Assembly (NCBI RefSeq): GCF_000178475.1
Contig: NZ_ADNY01000063.1
Span: 1-8,896 of the forward strand
Direction of reading: 5' to 3'
Source: Lactobacillus amylolyticus DSM 11664
GTDB taxonomy: Bacteria; Bacillota; Bacilli; Lactobacillales; Lactobacillaceae
Length of the DNA: 8,896 nucleotides
A program made the position numbers and the translations under genes. Shown in pieces: positions 1 to 6,667 of the stretch (position 1 is the first letter of the stretch; every line of letters starts with the position of its first letter). The notes under the pieces were generated by a model that worked only from the letters and a program-made list of their open reading frames with translations, was not told where the DNA came from and ran no database searches.

Positions 1-38
1 TTTATAGTATCTATTTTAACAACAATTTGAAAGAGCAG

Positions 39-65
39 AAAAAAAGAGGGCTTACAAAGTCCTCT
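39..65 (-). terminator. Rho-independent terminator of the mgtC-family gene
   Basis: Read on the minus strand, AGAGG pairs with CCTCT. An inner CTT/AAG pairing continues across a single A-C mismatch and closes on a 3-base loop. Seven T's follow directly (the A run at 39-45 on the plus strand). It lies about 20 bases past the stop codon of the MgtC-family gene, where a transcript end is expected. Confidence 0.75.
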
Positions 66-85
66 AATCATCAAATTTTAAAAAA

Positions 86-799
86 TTATTGGCCACCACG
101 TGTGTGGCTGATTCTTGTAATATCAGGATGTTTTCTTAAAGCCATGATGATATCATTTTCATCTTTCTTATGGTTAATAATACCATCGACGTTGAAGACA
201 ATTTTTTCATCACTAACATCAAGAATTTTAACATAAATATTTTCAACCTGATTCTCTTCAAGTTCTTCTTTTATCTGCGGTAAAATATGGGGCTTATTGA
301 CGGCCTCAATTTGAATATTGAAGCGGACGTGGAAAATAATCTTATTGATTAAAATATCGTCGTGGAAAATCATCTGAACGAAGAATAAGAAAATAGTAGT
401 TAAAATACCGATTGCGTACATTCCGGCACCGACAGCCATACCAATAGCAGCTACTGCCCAAACTCCGGCGGCGGTAGTTAAACCTGAAATTTGTTCACGC
501 CGGACTAAAATTGTACCTGCACCAATAAATGAAATACCAGTTACGATTTGAGCAGCAATTCTTGATGGATCAAGAGCAATGCTATGCATCATATTCAGAA
601 GATCAGCGAATCCGTATTTGGAAACGATCATGAATAAGGCAGAAGCAATCGCAACAACGATGTGAGTTCTGACACCGGCGCTTTTTCTTTGAATTGCACG
701 TTCATAGCCGATAATGGCACCACAGATGGCAGCAACGAAAATTCTAAGCAACCAATCTAATTGAACTAAGAGTGGAGCAAAACTTGTTAGGCTGGTCAT
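86..799 (-). CDS. MgtC/SapB family membrane protein
   Basis: A 237-residue protein of the MgtC/SapB family. The N-terminal part, about residues 10-145, is hydrophobic with several membrane segments. It carries the family's conserved stretches: GAIIGYERA followed by RKSAGVRTH (27-46), DPSRIAAQIVTGISFIGAG (77-95) and GLTTAAGVW (106-114). From about residue 155 a soluble alpha/beta tail resembles the ACT-like C-terminal domain of longer family members, so this is a full-length protein. Salmonella MgtC is linked to low-magnesium survival and control of the F-type ATPase; in other bacteria the function is mostly unassigned, so the role here is left open. The ATG at 799 is supported by a ribosome binding site, AAAGGGTGA on the minus strand, a few bases upstream. 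A TATACT about 42 bases before the start could be a -10 box, but I see no good -35. The gene stands alone with its own terminator and runs divergently from the tRNA unit. Confidence 0.93.
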   Translation of the reverse strand: MTSLTSFAPLLVQLDWLLRIFVAAICGAIIGYERAIQRKSAGVRTHIVVAIASALFMIVSKYGFADLLNMMHSIALDPSRIAAQIVTGISFIGAGTILVRREQISGLTTAAGVWAVAAIGMAVGAGMYAIGILTTIFLFFVQMIFHDDILINKIIFHVRFNIQIEAVNKPHILPQIKEELEENQVENIYVKILDVSDEKIVFNVDGIINHKKDENDIIMALRKHPDITRISHTRGGQ

Positions 800-899
800 G
801 AAGTCACCCTTTCTATATTTAATTACACGTCTCTTATTTTAGTATAAATAGAGTGAAATTACAGAGAAAAAAAGTTTTTTGGAAAAATAAAAAAAACAC

Positions 900-928
900 T
901 TGCACAAGTTTGGCTCGTATGGTTTAAT
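900..928 (+). promoter_or_regulatory. Promoter of the tRNA-Thr gene
   Basis: The -35 box is TTGCAC (900-905), followed by a 17-base spacer and the -10 box TTTAAT (923-928). A TGG directly before the -10 box gives the extended TGn motif. Transcription should begin near 935, about 27 bases before the mature tRNA, which suits a stable-RNA promoter. Confidence 0.7.
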
Positions 929-934
929 TAATAC

Positions 935-954
935 TGTTGTCGGGTGAGACAACA
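935..954 (+). other. Perfect hairpin in the tRNA-Thr 5' leader
   Basis: TGTTGTC (935-941) pairs exactly with GACAACA (948-954) around the loop GGGTGA. The predicted transcription start falls at or just before the hairpin, so it would form the 5' end of the precursor tRNA. Seven bases separate it from the first tRNA base. It may protect the leader or help RNase P processing; this is inference. Confidence 0.5.
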
Positions 955-961
955 AAGAGTT

Positions 962-1034
962 GCTGACTTAGCTCAGTTGGCAGAGCACGTCACTAGTAAT
1001 GATGAGGTCGGAGGTTCGAATCCTCTAGTCAGCA
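962..1034 (+). tRNA. tRNA-Thr (anticodon AGT)
   Basis: A complete cloverleaf can be folded by eye. The acceptor stem GCTGACT (962-968) pairs fully with AGTCAGC (1027-1033). The D stem is GCTC/GAGC. The anticodon stem CGTCA (988-992) pairs with TGATG (1000-1004), with one G-T pair. The loop CTAGTAA places AGT at 995-997. The T stem is 1010-1014 with 1022-1026 and has the loop TTCGAAT. The discriminator base is A1034. CCA is not encoded, so it is added after transcription. The G1-C72 and C2-G71 pairs and anticodon bases G35 and U36 fit the known threonyl identity elements. Adenine at position 34 is uncommon among bacterial threonine tRNAs outside some Firmicutes and Mollicutes. The tRNA is a single-gene unit with its own promoter and terminator. 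Confidence 0.96.
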
Positions 1035-1049
1035 TTAGAAATACGTTTA

Positions 1050-1095
1050 AGTCTTTCAAAGAAGGTCAATGAAGCTTGATTTGAAAGGCTTTTTT
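1050..1095 (+). terminator. Rho-independent terminator of tRNA-Thr
   Basis: AGTCTTTCAAA (1050-1060) pairs with TTTGAAAGGCT (1080-1090), giving 11 pairs with one G-T. Inside the 19-base loop, TCAA (1066-1069) can also pair with TTGA (1076-1079). Six T's (1090-1095) follow. It ends the tRNA transcript. Confidence 0.85.
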
Positions 1096-1157
1096 GTTAG
1101 TTTGAACTAATGTGAAATTCTTTGAAATAATAAGGATTTTTTTGAAATTAACACAAT

Positions 1158-1199
1158 TCAAACACACAGATAAAATTCATGTGTTTGGAGTGTGTTTGA
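1158..1199. repeat. Three phased TGTGTTTG repeats, one inverted
   Basis: TGTGTTTG occurs at 1180-1187 and 1191-1198, and its reverse complement CAAACACA at 1159-1166. Start-to-start distances are 21 and 11 bases, close to two turns and one turn of the helix, so all three copies face the same side of the DNA. The outer pair forms a perfect 10-base inverted repeat, TCAAACACAC/GTGTGTTTGA. The arrangement looks like binding sites for a DNA-binding protein, such as a repressor or an integrase arm domain. Nothing in the window identifies the protein. Confidence 0.5.
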
Positions 1200-1230
1200 G
1201 TGAAATTTAAGAGTGCTAAATATGGTGATT

Positions 1231-1254
1231 AAAAGGGCTTAAAGCCCTTTTTTT
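1231..1254 (+). terminator. Strong hairpin terminator upstream of the frame-broken membrane gene
   Basis: AAAAGGGC (1231-1238) pairs with GCCCTTTT (1244-1251) around TTAAA, and the T run continues to 1254. The A-rich 5' flank means it could act in both directions. It lies 47 bases before the ATG at 1302, so it insulates the following gene from upstream transcription or ends a transcript starting in the repeat region. Confidence 0.75.
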
Positions 1255-1301
1255 AATGATAAAATATGCTTAAATGGTAAATATTGTAATGAGGAGTATT
1301 T

Positions 1302-1718
1302 ATGAGTATTGAGACCAAACAGAAAATTAGACAATTTTATGATAAATATATTTGGTTGATTTGGCTTTTCTTTGGAATAATCATAGGCATACTAATAGAT
1401 GGAAAGATTCATTACAAAATAAACTTAATTGGTGAACAAATAGGGTCTTTAGCTGAATGGATTGGTGGATTAGCTACTACAGCATCAGTAATAACATCTT
1501 TGCATTTGGCAACTAGAAAACGCCCTGACGTAAAAGTATTTCATTCGCTAAAACAAGATTTCGATAGAATTAGCAAAAAAACAATTCCTTCAACTCTTTC
1601 GATTACGTTTTTTGCCTATAATCAAAGTAATAATATTGTAGTACTAGGGTTTTATGGATTAAGAAAAAATAAATTAGATGATTTTGTGAGACCAACAAGT
1701 TATGGAAAAAAAAATTAA
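1302..1718 (+). CDS. Small membrane protein, N-terminal part (frame broken at A9)
   Basis: I do not recognise the family. The start is well supported, with GAGGAG (1291-1296) five bases before the ATG. Residues 17-33 form a clear membrane helix (IWLIWLFFGIIIGILI within it). Residues 50-70 form a second, milder hydrophobic segment containing AEWIGGLATT. The rest, from about residue 72, is soluble and rich in probable beta strands (ITFFAYNQSNNIVVLGFYGL, 101-120). The frame ends abruptly as YGKKN-stop in a run of nine A's (1706-1714). The downstream frame continues naturally as IKPGSTLEY. With one A fewer, the two would join into a protein of about 197 residues. The 138-residue product is therefore probably a truncated form: a mutated gene, a slippage-controlled gene or a sequencing error. 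Its position between the terminator and the restriction operon suggests an accessory role, but no function can be assigned. Confidence 0.7.
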   Translation: MSIETKQKIRQFYDKYIWLIWLFFGIIIGILIDGKIHYKINLIGEQIGSLAEWIGGLATTASVITSLHLATRKRPDVKVFHSLKQDFDRISKKTIPSTLSITFFAYNQSNNIVVLGFYGLRKNKLDDFVRPTSYGKKN

Positions 1719-1896
1719 ACCAGGAAGTACTTTAGAATATAAATTTAGTGTGAGTGATATTAATAGAGATTATCATCTTAAAGATTATAAAGGAAAAATT
1801 GAAATTGGCTTTGCTAAGCCAGATGGCACACTGTACACTGAGACTTTTAAATGGAATGATTTTACGCTTAATACAAAGAGTTTAGAGAATCTATAG
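1702..1896 (+). CDS. C-terminal part of the same frame-broken membrane protein
   Basis: This 64-residue frame lies one base out of register with the preceding gene and overlaps its end by 17 bases. Its first codons (ATG GAA AAA AAA) cover the A9 run, and its body, IKPGSTLEYKFSVSDI onward, reads as the missing end of the upstream soluble domain. A turn-rich PGS segment followed by alternating hydrophobic strands and GKIEIGFAKPDGTLY suggests a beta-sandwich. The ATG has no good ribosome binding site, so independent translation is doubtful; coupling to the upstream frame or slippage is more likely. It may be annotated as the 3' part of a pseudogene spanning 1302-1896. Confidence 0.45.
   Translation: MEKKIKPGSTLEYKFSVSDINRDYHLKDYKGKIEIGFAKPDGTLYTETFKWNDFTLNTKSLENL
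1706..1714 (+). other. A9 homopolymer at the frame break
   Basis: Nine consecutive A's sit exactly where the reading frame switches. Eight would give SYGKKIKPG in one frame. Runs of nine A's are known sites of RNA-polymerase slippage and of replication slippage in bacteria. The sequence alone cannot distinguish a fixed mutation, a phase-variable tract, transcriptional slippage and a base-calling error. Confidence 0.6.
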
Positions 1897-1921
1897 TTAC
1901 AAATATTTATGAACTTTAATT

Positions 1922-1952
1922 TTGATTTATTTGCATCTGATTTTTGTATAAT
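1922..1952 (+). promoter_or_regulatory. Probable promoter of the hsdRMS operon
   Basis: A perfect TATAAT (1947-1952) lies 33 bases before the hsdR start codon. The best -35 is TTGATT (1922-1927), with a long 19-base spacer, so the promoter may be weak or assisted. The leader then carries AAAGGTAAGG (1968-1977), whose last AAGG lies eight bases before the ATG at 1986 and serves as the ribosome binding site. Confidence 0.5.
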
Positions 1953-1985
1953 TAATTTAGCTATATAAAAGGTAAGGCAACAATT

Positions 1986-4900
1986 ATGAGTAAGCAATTT
2001 AATGAAATGTCTAGAGTTCAATTTCCTGGGATTCTTCATTTAATGAGATTGGGATATAAATTCATTTCTAGAAATACTGTTGAAAGCATTAAAGATCCAG
2101 AAAATAATATTTTAAAGCCTATTTTAGAGAAGCAATTTTTTAAGCTGAATCCTGATGCAACAAAGAAAAATTTTGAAGATGAGTACAAAGATATCAGGAC
2201 AGAACTAACTAATAATGACTTAGGCAGAGAGTTTTTTAATAGAATTCAAAATAAAGGAAACTCCAATTTTAAATTTATTGATTGGAATGATTGGAATTCT
2301 AATAGCTTACTAGTATCATATGAAATTCCTTGTAAAAATGGTGATGAAGAATTTAGACCTGATGCAACTATTTTTGTTAATGGTATACCTTTAGCTTATA
2401 TTGAATTTAAAAAGCCTAATGTTATTCGAAATGGTCAAACAGGAATGAGATCTGAATTTACTAGAATGAATTATAGATTTCAAAATAAAGCTTTTAAAAC
2501 TTTCCATAATATAACTCAGCTGATTGGTTTTACAGATAATATGGATTATTCTGAAGACTATGGTATGCATACGACAGGATCCTATTACTGTACTTCAAGT
2601 TATAGCCAAGCTTTCTTTAATTCTATGCATGAAGAAAGAGCTGAAGAATTAAATAAAGAAATAGGTTCTATTTCTGACGAAGATATTGAAACTGTGTTAA
2701 AAGATGCAAATAAAATTGCTATTAAAGATACAACTGAATTTAAAACTAATTGTGACCCCAACACTCCAGCTAACTCATTTTTAACTTCTCTTTTTTCAAA
2801 AGATAGATTTAAGTTCTTTTTACGTTTTGGCTTAGCTTATGATCAAACTCGTAAAGATAATGGTACTTTGACACTCCAAAAACAGGTTATGCGTTATCCG
2901 CAGTATTTCGCTACAAGAGCAATTTGGGATGCAATTAATGCCGGTGTTAAAAAGGGCGTTATATGGCATACTCAGGGATCTGGTAAGACGGCTTTAGCAT
3001 TTTATAATATTCAATATTTAAAGTATGCATTACAAAAGAAAAGCATAATTCCTCAATTTTACTTTATCGTTGATCGAATTGATTTAGCTAATCAAGCTGA
3101 AAATGCATTTCTAAATAGGGGCTTAAAAGTTAAAAGAATTAATTCTAAAAGAGAGTTAAATCATCCCTTTACAGAAGATGTTGCCGTTGTAAATATTCAA
3201 AAGATTAATGAAGATACTAATCTAACTGATACATCAGGATATGAAAGCCTTAATAAGCAAAATATTTATTTCATTGACGAAGCCCATCGCTCTTACAATG
3301 ATAAGGGTTCATATCTGCCTAACTTATATAATGCTGATAAGAATTCAATCAAAATTGCTTTAACAGGAACTCCATTAATTAATATTGATCAACATGGAAA
3401 GAAAGAGAAAAGAAAAACTACTAGAGAAATCTTTGGTGATTATCTAAATAAGTATTATTATGATCAATCTATTCAAGATGGATTTACACTGCGCTTAATG
3501 CGTGAAGAGGTAACAACTGAGTATAAAAAGAAATTCAGAAATATAGTTGATAATCTTCAAGAAGAAGTTAAAAAGGGAGAATTAAAGAAAAAGGATATTT
3601 TAGCTCACCCTAATTATTGTTCTCCATTGTTAGACTACATTTTAAATGACTTTAAACAATCTAAAGAAATCTATGGTGATGATACTATTGGTGGCATGAT
3701 TGTAGCTGATTCATCAGAACAAGCTAGAGAACTTTATAAATTGTTTAAAGAAAAGAAATCAAATAATGAAACAACATTTACTGCTTCTTTAATTCTTTCA
3801 GATGAGGACGATAAAGAAACTAGAAATAATGAAGTTAAAGCTTTTAAAGATGGGAAGACGGACTTCTTAATTGTTTATAATATGCTTCTTACAGGTTTTA
3901 ACGCCCCCAGATTAAAGAAATTATATTTAGGTAGGGTCATTAAAGCACATAATTTATTGCAAGCTCTAACTCGTGTAAATCGCCCATATCATAATTTCAG
4001 AGTGGGTTATATTGTCGATTTTGCTAATATTTCTAAGGAGTTTGATAAAACAAATCAAGCTTATTTTGCAGAGCTTAACCGTGAGTATGAAGATTCAGGG
4101 GAAGATTTTAAGAATATATATGGTTCTTTATTTGTACCTGCAGAAGACATTGAAAAGAATTTAAAGAACGCTGAATTAGTATTAGTAGAATATGATACTG
4201 ATAATTTAGAAAACTTCTCTAAACAAATTGATGATGTTCCGAAAAAAGGCCAATTGATTGAGCTCGCTAAGACATTGCGAGAGCTTAAGGAAGATTATAA
4301 TGTAGCTCGCTTATTATCGTATGATGATTTAGTTCAAAAAATAAAAGCTAAAGACGTTTCTAAGCTATTGAATGCAGTTCAAGATAGAATCAGAACACTT
4401 AATTTAATTGAAGATGCAAATTTAGATACAGGAAAAGATATTCTAAATGTTGTTATGAATAATTGGACGTTTGAATTTGAAAAGGGAGATAGTGAAGAAC
4501 TTAAATTAGTTGCTGATGATTATCGAAAAGAAGAGGAAAAGGCAAGACAGATAATTAATCGAAATTGGGATCAAAAGGATCCTGAATGGGTAAACCTCTT
4601 TACAGAATTTAGAAGAATCATGAAAAAGCAGCATATTAAAGAAATTAGTGTAGAAGAAACTAAGAATAATACTGCTAAAATCAAAGAGATTATCTTTGAA
4701 ATGAAGAATTTAAATGCTAAAAATGAACGTCTAGCTCAGGCGTTTAATGGGGATGCTAAATATGCTCGTAGCTTTAAAGCTGTAGTTTATGATAACAATG
4801 GTAAGGATGCCTATAGTGTAAGAGAAAATCCAAGTGTTTATTATGTTATGAAAAATTCTAAATCTAAATTAGATGATGAGGTAGCAAAAAATAGTGCTGT

Positions 4901-5054
4901 TTTAACTAATGAATCTTATTTCGATAAGAAAGCAATACAGGCTTTATTACAAAACAATAGAAGTTTAGAAAGTAAAGTAACACTTCCTGAAATAAAAGAA
5001 ATATCAAATTTATTAACAAAAGAATATCATGACGAATATGAAGGAATTAGTTAA
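1986..5054 (+). CDS. hsdR: Type I restriction enzyme, endonuclease/translocase subunit HsdR
   Basis: The 1022-residue motor and nuclease subunit of a type I restriction enzyme. It uses ATP to pull DNA through the complex and cuts it far from the unmethylated target. The N-terminal nuclease has the PD-(D/E)xK pattern, with D126 in RPDATIF and E140/K142 in IEFKKP. QLIGF (178-182) may be a variant of the QxxxY motif. The superfamily 2 helicase core follows: Walker A GSGKT (331-335), DEAH (431-434), TGTP (460-463), the motif V region LLTGFNAP (634-641), and motif VI QALTRVNR with Q659, R663 and R666. The remaining 330 or so residues form the helical C-terminal part that docks on the methylase. 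The length is close to EcoR124-type (IC) HsdR proteins, so the whole chain appears present with no frame break. It is the first gene of the operon, and its stop overlaps the hsdM start by one base. Confidence 0.97.
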   Translation: MSKQFNEMSRVQFPGILHLMRLGYKFISRNTVESIKDPENNILKPILEKQFFKLNPDATKKNFEDEYKDIRTELTNNDLGREFFNRIQNKGNSNFKFIDWNDWNSNSLLVSYEIPCKNGDEEFRPDATIFVNGIPLAYIEFKKPNVIRNGQTGMRSEFTRMNYRFQNKAFKTFHNITQLIGFTDNMDYSEDYGMHTTGSYYCTSSYSQAFFNSMHEERAEELNKEIGSISDEDIETVLKDANKIAIKDTTEFKTNCDPNTPANSFLTSLFSKDRFKFFLRFGLAYDQTRKDNGTLTLQKQVMRYPQYFATRAIWDAINAGVKKGVIWHTQGSGKTALAFYNIQYLKYALQKKSIIPQFYFIVDRIDLANQAENAFLNRGLKVKRINSKRELNHPFTEDVAVVNIQKINEDTNLTDTSGYESLNKQNIYFIDEAHRSYNDKGSYLPNLYNADKNSIKIALTGTPLINIDQHGKKEKRKTTREIFGDYLNKYYYDQSIQDGFTLRLMREEVTTEYKKKFRNIVDNLQEEVKKGELKKKDILAHPNYCSPLLDYILNDFKQSKEIYGDDTIGGMIVADSSEQARELYKLFKEKKSNNETTFTASLILSDEDDKETRNNEVKAFKDGKTDFLIVYNMLLTGFNAPRLKKLYLGRVIKAHNLLQALTRVNRPYHNFRVGYIVDFANISKEFDKTNQAYFAELNREYEDSGEDFKNIYGSLFVPAEDIEKNLKNAELVLVEYDTDNLENFSKQIDDVPKKGQLIELAKTLRELKEDYNVARLLSYDDLVQKIKAKDVSKLLNAVQDRIRTLNLIEDANLDTGKDILNVVMNNWTFEFEKGDSEELKLVADDYRKEEEKARQIINRNWDQKDPEWVNLFTEFRRIMKKQHIKEISVEETKNNTAKIKEIIFEMKNLNAKNERLAQAFNGDAKYARSFKAVVYDNNGKDAYSVRENPSVYYVMKNSKSKLDDEVAKNSAVLTNESYFDKKAIQALLQNNRSLESKVTLPEIKEISNLLTKEYHDEYEGIS

Positions 5055-6667
5055 TGGAAAATATGAATTATGTAGAAACAGTAGAAAATTTAGTTGATAG
5101 TATCAAAGGAATCTTAACTAGTGCTGGATTAGGTGGAGAAGCGGGCGAATATAAACTTGTTACGCAATCATTTTTGTATAAGTTTTTAAATGATAAGTTT
5201 CTTTATGAAGCTAAAAAATATGATTCACAGAATGATTATCAGCATTTGATGGATTTAAGTGATGATGATTATGAAATGACGCAATTAAGCTTAGGTACCG
5301 ATTCAGCAGTAATCCAGCGTAAAGATTTGATTGAAACCATTTATAACCAGCAAAATGTTGATGATTTTAGTGAAGTCTTTGATTCTGCATTAAATGATAT
5401 TGCGCTTGATAATAACGATCTTTTTTCTGTTGAGACTGCTGGAAATACACAAGTAAGGTTATTTGATGCACATTTGATAGCCGATAATATTCAGGATGGT
5501 TCACAAAGAGATCATGTGGCTAGAGAATTGATTAAGCTGTTAGCTTCAACTAAATTTGATAATTCAATTTTTGATGAAGGGTTTGATTTCTTCTCTACAA
5601 TTTTTGAATACATGATTCAGGACTATAACAAAAATGGTGGCGGTAATTATGCAGAATACTACACACCGCGCACCATTTCAAAGATCATTGCTGATATTTT
5701 GATAGGCAAAGCAAAGCCAGAAAATGTTAAAGTCTATGACCCAGCAGCTGGATCAGGAACTTTATTAATGAATGTTGCCAATAGAATTGGTGTTGATAAA
5801 TGTACTGTTTATAGTCAGGATATTTCCCAGAAGTCTTCTAACTTATTGAGATTAAACCTTATTCTAAATAATTTGAGTCACTCTATTCATAATATTGTTC
5901 AAGGTAATACTATTTTAAATAATAAGCATCCCGAAAAGATGGATTATATCGTTTCTAACCCACCTTTTAAGCTTGATTTTTCTGATTGGAGAGATCAGGT
6001 TGAAAGTATTCCTAATTCAAGTGAAATTTATTTTGCAGGTATTCCTAAGATTCCTAATAAGAAAAAGAATAGTATGGCAATTTATGAATTATTCATTCAG
6101 CATATTATTCATTCTCTTAATGATAAAGGAAAGGCTGGAGTGGTTGTCCCAACAGGCTTTTTGACTGCTCAATCAGGAATCGACAAGAAGATTCGCAAGT
6201 TTTTGGTTGATAATGGGATGATTGATAAGGTGGTTTCAATGCCATCGAATGTCTTTGCTAATACTGGGACTAACGTTAGTGTTATTTTCTTTAACAAAGT
6301 TAAGCAAGATGATCAAGTTCAATTAATTGATGCGTCGAAATTAGGGAAGAAGATTAAAGAAAATGGCCTGCAAAGAACGGCATTATCTGTAGAAGATATT
6401 AAAAAAATTGTTGATACTGCTGTAGAGAGAAAAGATGTGGATGACTTCTCAATTACTGTCAGTTTAAAAGATATAAAAGATAAGAATTATTCATTTAGTG
6501 CTGGGCAGTACTTCCCTGTAAAGATTGAATATGTGAAACTTACTCAAGATGAATTTGAAGAAAGAATACAAAAGTATCAAAATAATTTAAATAAATTGTA
6601 CGTCCAAGGCAATAAATTAGAAAAAGATATTCAGGGATATTTAAAGAATTTAAGATATGAAAGTTAA
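5054..6667 (+). CDS. hsdM: Type I restriction-modification system DNA methyltransferase subunit HsdM
   Basis: A 537-residue adenine-N6 DNA methyltransferase subunit. Two copies bind one HsdS and transfer methyl groups from S-adenosylmethionine to both strands of the target; HsdR is added for restriction. An N-terminal helical HsdM domain covers roughly residues 5-160. The catalytic domain carries YYTPR (202-206), the SAM-binding motif I DPAAGSG (229-235) and the catalytic motif IV NPPF (302-305), all intact. The C-terminal helix, about 496-530, is charged and probably packs against HsdS. The start ATG overlaps the hsdR stop as TAATG, with AAGGA eight bases upstream, so translation is probably coupled. 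The length matches type IC HsdM proteins. Its last 11 bases overlap the start of hsdS. Confidence 0.97.
   Translation: MENMNYVETVENLVDSIKGILTSAGLGGEAGEYKLVTQSFLYKFLNDKFLYEAKKYDSQNDYQHLMDLSDDDYEMTQLSLGTDSAVIQRKDLIETIYNQQNVDDFSEVFDSALNDIALDNNDLFSVETAGNTQVRLFDAHLIADNIQDGSQRDHVARELIKLLASTKFDNSIFDEGFDFFSTIFEYMIQDYNKNGGGNYAEYYTPRTISKIIADILIGKAKPENVKVYDPAAGSGTLLMNVANRIGVDKCTVYSQDISQKSSNLLRLNLILNNLSHSIHNIVQGNTILNNKHPEKMDYIVSNPPFKLDFSDWRDQVESIPNSSEIYFAGIPKIPNKKKNSMAIYELFIQHIIHSLNDKGKAGVVVPTGFLTAQSGIDKKIRKFLVDNGMIDKVVSMPSNVFANTGTNVSVIFFNKVKQDDQVQLIDASKLGKKIKENGLQRTALSVEDIKKIVDTAVERKDVDDFSITVSLKDIKDKNYSFSAGQYFPVKIEYVKLTQDEFEERIQKYQNNLNKLYVQGNKLEKDIQGYLKNLRYES

Noticed and set aside
27..236. 69-codon open frame on the plus strand
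   Set aside because: It lies over the terminator and 3' end of the MgtC-family gene, has no ribosome binding site and resembles no family; it is a shadow of the minus-strand gene.
841..846. TATACT on the minus strand as the -10 box of the MgtC-family gene
   Set aside because: The hexamer is good, but no -35 box is found at a suitable distance, so it is mentioned under the gene only.
1096..1230. Remnant of an integrase or other coding sequence after the tRNA
   Set aside because: All frames are short and interrupted, and I recognise no integrase motif.
1785..2039. 84-codon open frame on the minus strand
   Set aside because: It overlaps the C-terminal membrane-protein frame, the hsdR promoter and the hsdR start, all better supported on the plus strand.
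5973..6164. 63-codon open frame inside hsdM
   Set aside because: Out-of-frame shadow within the well-supported methyltransferase gene.
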